From positions 62,001-126,000 of the forward strand of contig NZ_JACHJJ010000005.1 in the NCBI RefSeq assembly GCF_014203605.1: 64,000 nt of DNA, given 5' to 3'. The notes below the pieces were generated by a model. That model made no database searches, was not told the origin of the DNA, and saw nothing but the letters and a program-made list of their open reading frames with translations. Shown in pieces: positions 46,427 to 55,579 of this stretch; the first letter of the stretch is position 1, and every line of letters begins with the position of its first letter. The position numbers were made by a program, and so were the translations under genes. Source of the stretch: Thiemannella venezuelensis. GTDB lineage: Bacteria > Actinomycetota > Actinomycetes > Streptosporangiales > Streptosporangiaceae.

Positions 46427-47401
46427 TCAGGCGTCGTTGGGCAGCGCTCCGGGCCGCCGACGGAGCAGTGTCACCCACCGTCCGTGGGGACCCGTTGCTC
46501 GGCCGGCGACGCGGGTCGCGGACACCTCGGCGCCGGGCTCCTCCGCGGCTCTTGCCGCCGCGAGGTAGATCGACTCACCGCGTGCGGGCCGGGGCTCGGG
46601 CCACAGCTCCAACGCGGTGCAAACAGACGGTAGCACCGCGTAAGCGGCCTGTAGGTAGCCTTGGCGAGATGGGTGATATCGATCGGGTCCGAACATCTCG
46701 ACCGGATTTGTCTCGAATTCCGGCCCGAGCATGTCCGCGAACGCCACCGTCCGCCCGCCCGCCTCGATGACCCCCACGGTCTGCGCGGCGGCGAGTTGCC
46801 GGCTCCAGCGCCGGGTCACCCAGCGCAGCGGCTGCGCGATCGGCCGGACCGTGCCGAGGTCCGGGCAGGTGCCCACGACCACCTCCGCACCGGCCTGCCG
46901 CAGCCGCCGCACGGCCTTCTGCAGGTGCCGTACGGCCTGCGCGGGGAGCGTCTGGGTGGTGATGTCGTTGCTCCCGACGAAGATGACCGCGATCTCCGGC
47001 CGCGCGGCGAGCGCCCTGTCCACCTGCTCGCCGAGCTCGGCCGAGGACGCCCCCGACACGCCGCACACGGTGAGCCGCACCGGCCGCTCGGCCACGGCGG
47101 CCACGCCGCACGCGATACGCACCCCCGGGGTGTCGCCGGGATCGGCCATGCCCAGCCCGACGGCGGTGGAGTCGCCGAGCATGACCAGCCGGATCGGCTC
47201 ACCCGTGAAATCGCCGTAGACCCCGTCGGAGGGCGGCCCCTCCAGCCCGTGCGGGCGGCCGATGACCCGGCGCGCCATCATCCCCTCGGCGTACAGCAGC
47301 CCGTAGGTCGCCAGCCCGAGCGCGGTCAGGCCGCCGCCTCCCACCGCCGCCGCGGCCGCGATGCGCCGCGCGGTCCGCGCCACTCCGGGTGTCCAGATCA
47401 C
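46427..47401 (-). CDS. SGNH/GDSL hydrolase with N-terminal membrane anchor
   Basis: 324 residues. One N-terminal hydrophobic segment (about 13-38) is followed by an SGNH hydrolase: block I LVMLGDSTAVGLG (S78), block II GVSGASSAELG, block III VIFVGSNDITTQT (Asn), block V FGPDRYHPSRQGYLQAA (Asp, His). These enzymes remove acyl groups from lipids or glycans. The substrate is unknown; an envelope target fits the anchor. The GTG at 47401 has AAAGG upstream. Confidence 0.9.
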   Translation of the reverse strand: MIWTPGVARTARRIAAAAAVGGGGLTALGLATYGLLYAEGMMARRVIGRPHGLEGPPSDGVYGDFTGEPIRLVMLGDSTAVGLGMADPGDTPGVRIACGVAAVAERPVRLTVCGVSGASSAELGEQVDRALAARPEIAVIFVGSNDITTQTLPAQAVRHLQKAVRRLRQAGAEVVVGTCPDLGTVRPIAQPLRWVTRRWSRQLAAAQTVGVIEAGGRTVAFADMLGPEFETNPVEMFGPDRYHPSRQGYLQAAYAVLPSVCTALELWPEPRPARGESIYLAAARAAEEPGAEVSATRVAGRATGPHGRWVTLLRRRPGALPNDA

Positions 47402-47572
47402 GTGACGTCACCTTTCTCGGCTCGTCGCGGGTTGACCGCTATATCTCCGGTACTTCGGCTCGGCGGTAGCGTTTGTTATAGAAAACCAGCCGAGTCCCGG
47501 CGACCCTCTGGGGACCCAGGCATTCCAAACGACAAGCTGACCCAGCTTTGGCAATTCGAGGTGATCGTCGCG

Positions 47573-48943
47573 ATGCGCGTATACAACTCGCTCGTGGAGC
47601 TGATGGGCAACACCCCGCTCGTCCGGCTGCACAAGGTGACCGCGGGGGTGCCCGCCCAGGTGCTCGCCAAGGTCGAGTACTTCAACCCCGGAGGCTCGGT
47701 CAAGGACCGGATCGCGGTCCGCATGATCGACGCCGCGGAGAAGTCGGGCGAGCTCCGCCCCGGCGGCACGATCGTGGAGCCCACCTCGGGCAACACCGGC
47801 GTGGGGCTGGCGATCGTCGCCCAGCAGCGGGGGTACAGGTGCCTGTTCGTGGTGCCGGACAAGGTGGCCCAGGACAAGATCGCGGTGCTCCGGGCCTACG
47901 GCGCCGAGGTCGTCGTCTGCCCCACCGCGGTCTCCCCCGACCATCCGAACTCCTACTACTCGGTCTCCGACCGGCTGGCCAGGGAGACGCCGAACGCCTG
48001 GAAGCCGGACCAGTACTCCAATCCCAATAACCCGGAGAGCCACTATTACTCCACAGGACCGGAGATCTGGGAGCAGACCGAGGGCCGGATCACCCACTTC
48101 GTCGCGGGCGTCGGCACCGGCGGCACGATCAGCGGCACCGGCCGCTACCTCAAGGAGGTCTCCGGCGGCCGAGTCAAGATCATCGGGGCCGACCCCGAGG
48201 GCTCGGTCTACTCCGGCGGCACCGGCCGGCCGTACCTGGTGGAGGGCGTCGGCGAGGACATCTGGCCGGCCACCTACGACACCACGATCTGCGACGAGAT
48301 CATCGCCGTCTCCGACAAGGACTCCTTCGGCATGACCCGCCGCCTGGCCCGGGAGGAGGCCCTGCTGGTCGGCGGCTCCTGCGGGATGGCCGCGGTCGCG
48401 GCCCTGCGCGTGGCCAGGAAGGCCGGGCCGGACGACGTGGTCGTGGTGCTGCTGCCCGACGGCGGCCGCGGCTACCTGTCGAAGATCTTCAACGACGAGT
48501 GGATGGCCGACTACGGCTTCCTGACCACCTCCTCCGAGGAGGGCCTGGTCGGGGACGTGCTGCACCGCAAGGGCTCGGGCCTGCCGGAGTTCGTGCACAC
48601 CCACCCCCACGAGTCGGTGGACACCGCCATCTCCATCATGCGGGAGTACGGCGTCTCGCAGCTCCCGGTGATGAAGGAGGAGCCGCCGGTCATGGCCGCC
48701 GAGGTGGTCGGCTCGATCGTGGAGCGCGACCTGCTCGACGCCCTCTACCGCGGCCGGGTGCGCCCGCAGGACCCGCTGGCCGACCACATGTCCCAGCCGC
48801 TGCCCATGATCGGCGCCGGCGAGCCCATCTCCCACGCGGTCGACGCACTGGAGAAGGCCGACGCCGCCGTGGTCCTCGACGACGGCAAGCCCGTCGGCCT
48901 GCTCACCCGCCAGGACCTGCTGGCCTTCCTGGCGAACCACTAG
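47573..48943 (+). CDS. cbs: Cystathionine beta-synthase
   Basis: Condenses homocysteine and serine to cystathionine, using PLP. 456 residues: the PLP domain has K44 in NPGGSVKDRIA, PTSGNTGVGLAIVA and the GTGGTISGTGRYL phosphate loop. A C-terminal pair of CBS domains follows (about 335-456; HESVDTAISIMREYGVSQLPV and EPISHAVDALEKADAAVVLD). The ATG at 47573 has GAGGTGA upstream. With metB, 1.6 kb downstream, it forms a transsulfuration pair, though the two are not in one operon. Its end overlaps the convergent kinase gene by 4 bp. Confidence 0.96.
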   Translation: MRVYNSLVELMGNTPLVRLHKVTAGVPAQVLAKVEYFNPGGSVKDRIAVRMIDAAEKSGELRPGGTIVEPTSGNTGVGLAIVAQQRGYRCLFVVPDKVAQDKIAVLRAYGAEVVVCPTAVSPDHPNSYYSVSDRLARETPNAWKPDQYSNPNNPESHYYSTGPEIWEQTEGRITHFVAGVGTGGTISGTGRYLKEVSGGRVKIIGADPEGSVYSGGTGRPYLVEGVGEDIWPATYDTTICDEIIAVSDKDSFGMTRRLAREEALLVGGSCGMAAVAALRVARKAGPDDVVVVLLPDGGRGYLSKIFNDEWMADYGFLTTSSEEGLVGDVLHRKGSGLPEFVHTHPHESVDTAISIMREYGVSQLPVMKEEPPVMAAEVVGSIVERDLLDALYRGRVRPQDPLADHMSQPLPMIGAGEPISHAVDALEKADAAVVLDDGKPVGLLTRQDLLAFLANH

Positions 48944-50136
48944 CCGCGCCGGGCCTCGGCCTCCGGTCCGCGGCGCCCCGGCGCGGCCGGGGCGGGCAGC
49001 TCGGCCACGACCTCCCAGGCGCCCTCGGGGGTGGGGCCGGCCTGGAGGCGGCCGCCGAGCGCCTCGACGCGCTCGGCCATGCCGACCAGGCCGAAACCGC
49101 CGCCGAGGCCGGTGAGCCTGGCGTCGGCGGCCGAGCCGTAGTTGCGCACGCGCAGCCGTACGGAACCGTCGGCCAGCCGGAGGTCGGCCTCCACCCAGCC
49201 GGTGCCCGGGGCGTGGCGGCGCACGTTCGTCAGGGACTCCTGCAGGACCCGGTGGAGGGTGGTCATCACCTCGGGGGGCAGGGTGTCGTCGGCGATGCCC
49301 TGGGCGACCTCGAAGGCCACCTGCGGGCCGCCGGCCGAGAACCGCTCCACGAGCGCGCGCATGTCCGCCAGCCGGGTGCCGGGCGAACGGGCGGCCTCGT
49401 CCTCCGCGCGCAGGACGCTGACCAGGCGGCGCATCGAGGTCAGCGCGTCGGCGCCGGCCCCGGCGATCGCGTCGAGCGCGCCGAGCACGGCCTCCGGCTT
49501 CTGCTCGGCGACGACCCGGGCGGCCTGGGCCTGCACGACGATCCCGGTGATGTGGTGGGCGACCAGGTCGTGCAGCTCCCGGGCGAGCTCCAGGCGCTCG
49601 GCCCGCCGTACCGTGTGCACGGCCTCCCTGCGCCGCTCCAGCTGGAAGCGCAGGTAGGCGCCGACCCCCGCGGCGACGGACCAGGCGACGAAGATGAGGA
49701 AGCCCGCGGCCAGGGACGCGTCGTCCTGCCCCGGCCGGGCGGCCGAGATCTGCAGCACGAGCATCGAGGCGACGGAGAACAGCACGGCGTTCCTGAGCGG
49801 CTCGATCCAGCGCAGCCCGCCGATGGTGAGGATGAGCAGCGACCCGGTCTCCGCGAACCCGGGGATGCCGCCGTTCACGGTCGTCGCGATGACGATGGTG
49901 GAGGCGGAGGAGAGCAGCATCGCGATCACGAAGGGCCGGACCCGGCTCCGGCCGCGCCGCCACACGGCGTAGATCCCGTAGGCCCCGCAGACGGGAGCCA
50001 GGAACTGGGCGTCCATCGAGCCCCCCACCGCGATCGCGATGTCGAAGATCAGCAGCAGCCCGAGCCAGCAGAGCAGCGCTATCTCGCTGAGCCGCTGGAT
50101 CCAGTAGACGAACCGGTTCGAATCCCCCACGGGCAT
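48940..50136 (-). CDS. Sensor histidine kinase, NarL/HisKA_3 type
   Basis: 398 residues: about five N-terminal membrane helices (20-160), then HisKA_3 with H189 in LARELHDLVAHHITG, and an HATPase_c domain (LHRVLQESLTNVRRHAPG N box, GFGLVGMAERVEALGG G box). Kinases of this class normally phosphorylate a LuxR-type regulator encoded next door. Here both neighbours (cbs convergent, a small ORF divergent) are unrelated, so it is an orphan in this window. Confidence 0.92.
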   Translation of the reverse strand: MPVGDSNRFVYWIQRLSEIALLCWLGLLLIFDIAIAVGGSMDAQFLAPVCGAYGIYAVWRRGRSRVRPFVIAMLLSSASTIVIATTVNGGIPGFAETGSLLILTIGGLRWIEPLRNAVLFSVASMLVLQISAARPGQDDASLAAGFLIFVAWSVAAGVGAYLRFQLERRREAVHTVRRAERLELARELHDLVAHHITGIVVQAQAARVVAEQKPEAVLGALDAIAGAGADALTSMRRLVSVLRAEDEAARSPGTRLADMRALVERFSAGGPQVAFEVAQGIADDTLPPEVMTTLHRVLQESLTNVRRHAPGTGWVEADLRLADGSVRLRVRNYGSAADARLTGLGGGFGLVGMAERVEALGGRLQAGPTPEGAWEVVAELPAPAAPGRRGPEAEARRG

Positions 50137-50267
50137 CGAGCCTAATCCTGATGGCCGGGTGGGATATCGGCCGTTCGGCCGAGCCGTACCCCTTTGAACC
50201 GATCCTTCAGCGGAGGCGCCGCGGGACCCTCCGCGCCGATGCTTGAGGTGTCGAAGGGGAGAGGGAA

Positions 50268-50483
50268 ATGACCGTCATCGGGATCGTGTTGCTGGCCGTC
50301 GGGCTCGTCGTCGTGGTGTCCCTGACACTCGCCGATCCGGTGCTGCTCTCACGGATCAACGGGGAGCCCGCCGAGGGCCGCAGCGGCCGTCACATCCATG
50401 CGCCGCGCGTCACCGGAAAGGACGCCGCGGTGGTCGAGCTCCGGCCGCGCCCGGTGGACGGGCACGGGTCGCGGGCCGCGTAG
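50268..50483 (+). CDS. Small single-pass membrane protein
   Basis: 71 residues with one N-terminal helix (VIGIVLLAVGLVVVVSLTLA) and a basic, Pro-rich cytoplasmic or external tail. GGGGAGAGGGAA immediately precedes the ATG, which supports translation. It diverges from the histidine kinase gene by about 130 bp. No family recognised. Confidence 0.65.
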   Translation: MTVIGIVLLAVGLVVVVSLTLADPVLLSRINGEPAEGRSGRHIHAPRVTGKDAAVVELRPRPVDGHGSRAA

Positions 50484-50579
50484 GGCGGGCCCGCGGGGCG
50501 CGGGCCGCAAGGGGGCCGGTCCGCGTCCGCGGGTCCCGCGGGCCCGGCCGGGGACGCGGGGCGGAGTAGCGTGGGCCGT

Positions 50580-51719
50580 ATGACTGAAGGATTCGAGACC
50601 CTGGCCATCCATGCCGGTCAGGAGGCCGACCCCCAGACCGGGGCCGTCGTGCCGCCGATCTACGCGGTGTCCACCTACAAGCAGGACGGCGTGGGCGGAC
50701 TGCGCTCCGGATACGAGTACAGCCGGTCGGCCAACCCGACCAGGACCGCGCTGGAGGAGGCCATGGCCGCCGTCGAGGGCGGCGCCCGGGGCCTGGCCTT
50801 CGCCTCGGGGCTGGCGGCCGAGGACACCGTGCTGCGCACGATCTGCCGGCCGGGCGACCACGTGATCATCCCGAACGACGCCTACGGCGGCACCTACCGG
50901 CTCTTCGCCAAGGTCCACGAGCGCTGGGGGCTGCACTACGACCCGGTGGCGCTGGACAACCTGAGCGCGGTGGGGGCCGCCATCACGCCGAAGACGAAGG
51001 CCATCTGGGTGGAGACGCCCACCAACCCGCTGCTCGGCATCTCCGACATCGCGGCCCTGGCCGAACTCGCCCACGACTGCGGCGCGCTGCTGGTGGTGGA
51101 CAACACCTTCGCCTCGCCGTACCTCCAGCAGCCGCTGGCGCTGGGCGCGGACATCGTGGTCCACTCCACCACGAAGTACGTCGGCGGCCACTCCGACGTG
51201 GTCGGCGGCGCGCTCGTCGCCGGGGACGCGGAGCTGGGCGAGCAACTCGCCTACCACCAGAACGCCATGGGCGCGGTGGCCGGGCCGTTCGACGCCTGGC
51301 TGACGCTGCGCGGCCTCAAGACGCTCGCGGTGCGGATGGACCGGCACTGCGACAACGCGGAGCGGGTGGTCGACCTCCTGCTCGCCCACCCGAAGGTGAT
51401 CTCGGTGCTCTACCCGGGCATGCCCGAGCACCCCGGCCACGAGGTGGCCGCCAAGCAGATGAGGCGCTTCGGCGGCATGGTCTCCTTCCGGGTCGCCGGG
51501 GGCGAGGCCGAGGCGGTCGAGATCTGCAACCGGGCCAAGCTGTTCACCCTGGGCGAGTCGCTCGGCGGCGTGGAGTCGCTGATCGAGCACCCCGGCCGGA
51601 TGACCCACGCCTCGGCGGCAGGCTCCCCGCTGGAGGTCCCCGGCGACCTGGTCCGGCTCTCGGTCGGCATCGAGTCGATCGACGACCTGCTCGCCGACCT
51701 CTCCCAGGCCCTGGGCTGA
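50580..51719 (+). CDS. metB: Cystathionine gamma-synthase / gamma-lyase
   Basis: 379 residues of the Cys/Met metabolism PLP family: YEYSRSANPTRTALEEAMAAVEGG, FASGLAAEDTVL, VDNTFASPYLQQPL, and HSTTKYVGGHSDVVGG with the PLP lysine. LGESLGGVESLIEHPGRMTHAS and VRLSVGIESIDDL complete the pattern. Synthase versus lyase cannot be settled from sequence. TAGCGT ends 7 nt before the ATG at 50580 with no SD at the right distance, so it is likely leaderless; an in-frame GTG at 50571 is less likely. A strong hairpin follows. Confidence 0.93.
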   Translation: MTEGFETLAIHAGQEADPQTGAVVPPIYAVSTYKQDGVGGLRSGYEYSRSANPTRTALEEAMAAVEGGARGLAFASGLAAEDTVLRTICRPGDHVIIPNDAYGGTYRLFAKVHERWGLHYDPVALDNLSAVGAAITPKTKAIWVETPTNPLLGISDIAALAELAHDCGALLVVDNTFASPYLQQPLALGADIVVHSTTKYVGGHSDVVGGALVAGDAELGEQLAYHQNAMGAVAGPFDAWLTLRGLKTLAVRMDRHCDNAERVVDLLLAHPKVISVLYPGMPEHPGHEVAAKQMRRFGGMVSFRVAGGEAEAVEICNRAKLFTLGESLGGVESLIEHPGRMTHASAAGSPLEVPGDLVRLSVGIESIDDLLADLSQALG

Positions 51720-51727
51720 CGCGCCTG

Positions 51728-51770
51728 CGGCTCCGGGCCGCCCGGCCTGAGACCGGGCGGCCCGGAGCCG
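51728..51770. terminator. Bidirectional hairpin between convergent genes
   Basis: Perfect 18-nt arms (51728-51745 and 51753-51770) with a 7-nt loop lie between the stop of metB and the stop of the convergent membrane-protein gene. Confidence 0.75.
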
Positions 51771-51771
51771 G

Positions 51772-52302
51772 TCAGAAGGGGTCGCCCCAGACCATGAGCA
51801 CGAGGATGACCAGCCAGATCAGCGAGACCACGCCGGAGAGCGCGGCGATCCTGCCGGTCTGCGCCTCGGCGGTCCCGGTGGCGGCGGCCGCGGGGCCCCG
51901 GTCCCCGGCCGCCTGGTCGTCCTGCGGCGCGGAGTCGGCGTCGGCGTCGGTGCCGGTGTCCGTGCCGGTGCCGGTGTCGCGGGCCGGGGCGCCGCCGCCG
52001 AGGATCCGGATGGCGGCCCGCTGGTCCCGCTCCACGATGACCAGCAGCACCATGGCGACGATGAAGAGCGTCATCGAGACGGAGAGGTACGGCTTGCCGA
52101 GATACTCCCGGCCGAGCAGCACGCCGAACAGGAAGACGCCCACGCCGGCGATGGCGTAGGCGCGCGTCGTCCTGTGCAGGTAGCGCAGGACGTCGACGTT
52201 GCGGGCGCGGATGAACCTGGGGGTGGAGACGGTCGCGGCGGTGACCGGTCCCAGGGCGAAGATCGCGAAACCGATGTGCAGCCAGAGCAGCAGGTCTGTC
52301 AT
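51772..52302 (-). CDS. Four-helix integral membrane protein, function unknown
   Basis: 176 residues with four hydrophobic segments: WLHIGFAIFALGPVTAATV, YAIAGVGVFLFGVLLG, LSVSMTLFIVAMVLLVIVE and SGVVSLIWLVILVLMVWG. They are separated by an Asp/Thr/Ala-rich low-complexity loop (about 105-145). It vaguely resembles DUF2269-type proteins. TAGGGT ends 7 nt before the ATG at 52302, so it may be leaderless. It could instead be cotranscribed with the small membrane proteins upstream. Confidence 0.75.
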   Translation of the reverse strand: MTDLLLWLHIGFAIFALGPVTAATVSTPRFIRARNVDVLRYLHRTTRAYAIAGVGVFLFGVLLGREYLGKPYLSVSMTLFIVAMVLLVIVERDQRAAIRILGGGAPARDTGTGTDTGTDADADSAPQDDQAAGDRGPAAAATGTAEAQTGRIAALSGVVSLIWLVILVLMVWGDPF

Positions 52303-52312
52303 GCGCCAGACC

Positions 52313-52636
52313 CTAGCCCCCGGTGATCTCGTCCGGATACGGCTTCGGGAACCCGGGAGGGTCGGGTGCGTCCGCCCCGCCCTCTTTCCGGAGCCCGCCC
52401 TCCTTCTGGAGGAGGTGCCGGCAGAGCGGGCAGGCGTCCTGCGGCCGGGCCCGGCAGGTGCTGTGATCGACCCGCACGCCGAGCAGGCGCCGGGCGCCCG
52501 CCGTGGTGGCTCCCGGCGCGCGGCCGGTGATCGAGGCGCGGTTGTCCTCGACATGGATGCTGACCACGACGAGCGCGAGGACGACGAGAAAGACGGCGAG
52601 CAGGATTCCGGCTGCTATCGAGGCCGCGATCCACAT
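52313..52636 (-). CDS. Small membrane protein with a CPLC motif
   Basis: 107 residues from the ATG at 52636, chosen for GGAGGA just upstream. One long N-terminal helix (IAASIAAGILLAVFLVVLALVVVSI) is followed by a soluble tail with ACPLCRHLL, which could bind metal or form a disulfide together with an upstream Cys. The end is Pro/Gly-rich. Not recognised. It ends 10 bp before the next gene on the same strand. Confidence 0.6.
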   Translation of the reverse strand: MWIAASIAAGILLAVFLVVLALVVVSIHVEDNRASITGRAPGATTAGARRLLGVRVDHSTCRARPQDACPLCRHLLQKEGGLRKEGGADAPDPPGFPKPYPDEITGG

Positions 52637-52701
52637 GCGCTCCTCCGGGGAAGGGGAACCCAAGCCTTCCCCGGATACCGTCGCGTTTCAAGACGGGTGG
52701 A

Positions 52702-52809
52702 TCACTCCCGGCCGGGAGCGTCCTGCCGCGCGCGGGGGCGCGAGCCGAGGAGCAGCTCGAAGCCCACGCAGGCGACGATCATCAGCACGATGAGGATGAC
52801 TGCGATCAT
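52702..52809 (-). CDS. 35-residue transmembrane miniprotein
   Basis: ATG at 52809, stop at 52702-52704. An N-terminal helix (IAVILIVLMIVACVGFELLL) is followed by a basic tail. GGGAGGGAGA lies 4-5 nt upstream of the ATG. It heads a row of three membrane-protein genes on this strand. Short length makes this a candidate only. Confidence 0.5.
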   Translation of the reverse strand: MIAVILIVLMIVACVGFELLLGSRPRARQDAPGRE

Positions 52810-53093
52810 CCGGTCTCCCTCCCTCCGGTCGTCGGCGGCGGGAACGCCCTCGACAGGAAAGACGGCGGAAGGAGGGGAGAGGCCGTCACCGGAAGATTAC
52901 GTTTCGGGGACGAGTGGATTCCGAGGGCAAGGTGATGGATCTTCACTTGTGCGTCCGGAGCATCCGGGCGGTGTGAGTAGGATCACTGGCAGGCCCGTCC
53001 CCGTGTGATGAGGCCGTCGGCGTCGAGGCCGCGGCCGTGCCGGGCGGGCGCCTGACCCGTGATCGTGCACGAAGGCACAAAGGAGTGCCCGCT
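52810..53093. other. Intergenic region, no gene seen
   Basis: About 280 bp between divergent genes. TAGGAT at 52978-52983 could be a -10 for the rightward gene, but its -35 is poor. No other structure found. Confidence 0.35.
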
Positions 53094-53516
53094 GTGGCTG
53101 TGAAGCATGTCGAGCCGTACACCGCCGAATGGCACCACCAGCCCGCTTTCTACCTGCGCCGCGTCGCGGAGGCACTGGGCGCGCAGGCCGAGACCTGGTG
53201 GGAGGGGCCGTGCGACCCGCGCGCCGGGACCATCCGGCTGACCGGCGGCGACGCGCTGGTGTGGGACGAGGAGAGCGGCTGGCGCTGGGGCGGGTTCGTC
53301 TCGGGCGACCCGGCCTCCTGCACCGTCCTGGCCGGGGCCCGCTATCTCGGCGGCGGCCTGCTGCTCCGCCCCGACCGCGTCCCGGCCGCCGTCGCGGAGG
53401 CGCGGGCCGGGGTGGGCAACAGTACGGCCTGGCGTCCCTGCTACCGCTCCTACCGGCACTACCGCGACGGCTTCGACCTCGCCCTCAACGGCTACGTCGC
53501 CCACGCCGACGCCTGA
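53094..53516 (+). CDS. Small conserved actinobacterial protein, DUF6292-like
   Basis: 140 residues. QPAFYLRRVAEALGAQAETWW, GDALVWDEESGWRWGGFVSGDP and YLGGGLLLRPDRVPAAVAEA resemble the DUF6292 pattern (helix, then beta sheet with LVWDE..GW). Function unknown. AAAGGAG is 8 nt before the GTG at 53094; a second GTG at 53100 is possible. It is convergent with the VWA gene. Confidence 0.7.
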   Translation: MAVKHVEPYTAEWHHQPAFYLRRVAEALGAQAETWWEGPCDPRAGTIRLTGGDALVWDEESGWRWGGFVSGDPASCTVLAGARYLGGGLLLRPDRVPAAVAEARAGVGNSTAWRPCYRSYRHYRDGFDLALNGYVAHADA

Positions 53517-53586
53517 GGCTCGGCGCCCCGCCCGCTGCCCGCCCCCTCCCGGGGGGCTCCGCCGCCCTCTGGCGCGGAGCGGGCGC

Positions 53587-55536
53587 CTACCGGGCGCGGC
53601 GGGCGCGCAGGAAGTCGCTGACGACGTACTCGCCGAGCCGGTCGGGGCTGGGGGAGAAGACCCGGCCGCCGTTGCGGCGGGCGACCTCGTCCACGAACTC
53701 CTTCAGCCGGTCGTCCTCGGCGAGCATGAACACGTTGAGCGTCGCCCGGCGCCGGGTCATCTTGTCCACCTCGGAGAGGGTGAGCTCCAGCGTCTCGGGC
53801 GTGGGCGGCCACTCGAAGGCGTAGGAGCCGTTGCGGCGCAGGTGCGAGGTGGGCTCGCCGTCGGTGACCACGAGCACGACCGGTTCGAAGTCGGGGTGGC
53901 GGTCGAGGTGGCGGCCGGCGATCAGCAGGGCGTGGTGCAGGTTCGTGCCCTGGACCATGTCCCACTCCAGCCCGGCCAGCTCGTCGGGCTGCAGGACCCG
54001 GGCGTAGTTGGAGAAGCCGACGATCTGCACCGAGTCCTGGGGGAACTTGGAGGCGACCAGCGCCTGCAGGGCCATCGCGGTCTGCTTGGCCGCCGCCCAG
54101 GTGCCGCGCAGCGCCATCGAGTAGGACAGGTCGACCAGCAGGCAGACCGCCGCGGCCGTGCGCCGCTCGGTCTCGGCCACCTCGAAGTCGTCCACCGTGA
54201 GGGTCACGGCACCGGTACGGCTCGCGCCGCGCCGTACTCCGTTGACGACCGTGCGGACCACGTCGATCGGCTGCTCGTCGCCGAACCGCCAGGGGCGGGT
54301 GGAGCCGGTGAGCTCGCCGGCCGCACCCGCGTCGACCTGGTCGTGGTCGCCGCGGCGGCCGGCGTCGAGGGAGGCGAAGACCCGGCGCAGCGCGGTCTCG
54401 CCGAGCCGCCGGACGGCCTTGGGGGTGAGCTCCAGCCGGCCGCGCCGGCGCAGGAGGTAGCCCTGCTGCTCCAGTTCGCGCTCGATCTGCTTGAGCGCCT
54501 CCAGGTCGTCGACGGCCGAGCGGCCGAGGGCGCGCCGGACCGCCGCCTCGTCCACGTCGTCCAGCCGGGCCCCGGGGTAGTCCTGGCGGAGCGCGGCCTC
54601 CAGCTGGGTCAGGTCGGCGAGCTCGTCCAGCGCGGTCACCGCGTCGCCCATCCCGATCGGTTGCTCGCCGGTGAGCCGCTCGGGGGTGTTCCAGGCGAGG
54701 TCGGGGCGGCGGGCGTGCAGGGACTCGCCCAGCCGGCGCATCTGCTCGGCCAGGCCCTCCTGCTCCAGGGTCTGGTTGACCAGGGCGGCGAGCTCCTCGC
54801 GCTGGCGCGGGGTGAGGGAGGCCAGCAGGCGCTGGGTCGCGGCGGCCCGGCGGGCCAGGATGTCGACCAGTTCCTCCAGGTTCCGGGGCGACTCCGGGAA
54901 CATGTCTCCATATTTCGACATGAAGCGGTCGAAATCATCCTGGCTGTGCTCGCCCCGGGCGTCCCGGTCGAGCATGTCGTTCAGCTCGGACATCATCGCG
55001 CGGACCCGTTCCAGCGCGGCAGGATCGGGATCGGCCAGCGCCTGCTTCATGCCGCGGAACTGGCTGTCGAGCACCTCCCGGCGGAGCAGGTCGCGCAGCT
55101 CCTCAAAGGTCCGCCGGGCGGCCTCGGAGCGCCACCGGTAGTCGCTCAGCGACTGGATCGCGCCGGCCGGGTCGTCCGGAACCAGGTCCAGCTGCGTCTC
55201 GCGGAACCGGGCCTCGTCCGACGGGTCCGGGAACAGCTCCGCCCGCTCCTGGCCGATCGCCTTGTCCAGCAGCGCCCTGGCCCGTTCCAGGGTCCCGTCC
55301 AGGCGGCCCCGCTCGCGCAGCTCGCGGCGGCGGCGCCGTACCTCGCGGAGCAGGTCGTCCAGGCCGCGCCGGTTCTCCGCGCCGGGCAGGCCCTGCTTGA
55401 GCAGGTCGCGCAGGGCGTGGCCCGGGTTGGCGCCGGACAGGATCGAGTCGCCCATCCGGTCGAGCGCCGACCGCACGTCGTACGGCGGGGCGAGCGGGTC
55501 GGGCCCGTCCCGGTACTCGCCATAGCGATAACTCAT
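53587..55536 (-). CDS. VWA-domain protein partnered with a MoxR/Mg-chelatase-type ATPase
   Basis: 649 residues. The first 420 are helical and charged, with coiled-coil stretches (about 40-75 and 100-240). The C-terminal VWA domain has the MIDAS DLSYS (469-473), TNLHHALL and VVTDGEP. This is the architecture of VWA proteins that work with AAA+ ATPases as metal-insertion or protein-remodelling machines (ChlD/CoxE-like). The ATG at 55536 has GGTGGGGGGCGG upstream. It follows the AAA+ gene by 43 bp, so the two form an operon. The target is unknown. Confidence 0.88.
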   Translation of the reverse strand: MSYRYGEYRDGPDPLAPPYDVRSALDRMGDSILSGANPGHALRDLLKQGLPGAENRRGLDDLLREVRRRRRELRERGRLDGTLERARALLDKAIGQERAELFPDPSDEARFRETQLDLVPDDPAGAIQSLSDYRWRSEAARRTFEELRDLLRREVLDSQFRGMKQALADPDPAALERVRAMMSELNDMLDRDARGEHSQDDFDRFMSKYGDMFPESPRNLEELVDILARRAAATQRLLASLTPRQREELAALVNQTLEQEGLAEQMRRLGESLHARRPDLAWNTPERLTGEQPIGMGDAVTALDELADLTQLEAALRQDYPGARLDDVDEAAVRRALGRSAVDDLEALKQIERELEQQGYLLRRRGRLELTPKAVRRLGETALRRVFASLDAGRRGDHDQVDAGAAGELTGSTRPWRFGDEQPIDVVRTVVNGVRRGASRTGAVTLTVDDFEVAETERRTAAAVCLLVDLSYSMALRGTWAAAKQTAMALQALVASKFPQDSVQIVGFSNYARVLQPDELAGLEWDMVQGTNLHHALLIAGRHLDRHPDFEPVVLVVTDGEPTSHLRRNGSYAFEWPPTPETLELTLSEVDKMTRRRATLNVFMLAEDDRLKEFVDEVARRNGGRVFSPSPDRLGEYVVSDFLRARRAR

Positions 55537-55579
55537 CCGCCCCCCACCTTCTCGCACTCCACTCGCGGGGCCTGGCCGC

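Noticed and set aside
48499-50145. 548-codon plus-strand frame over the end of cbs and the histidine kinase
   Set aside because: Shadow of two well-supported genes; low-complexity Gly/Arg/Asp-rich translation.
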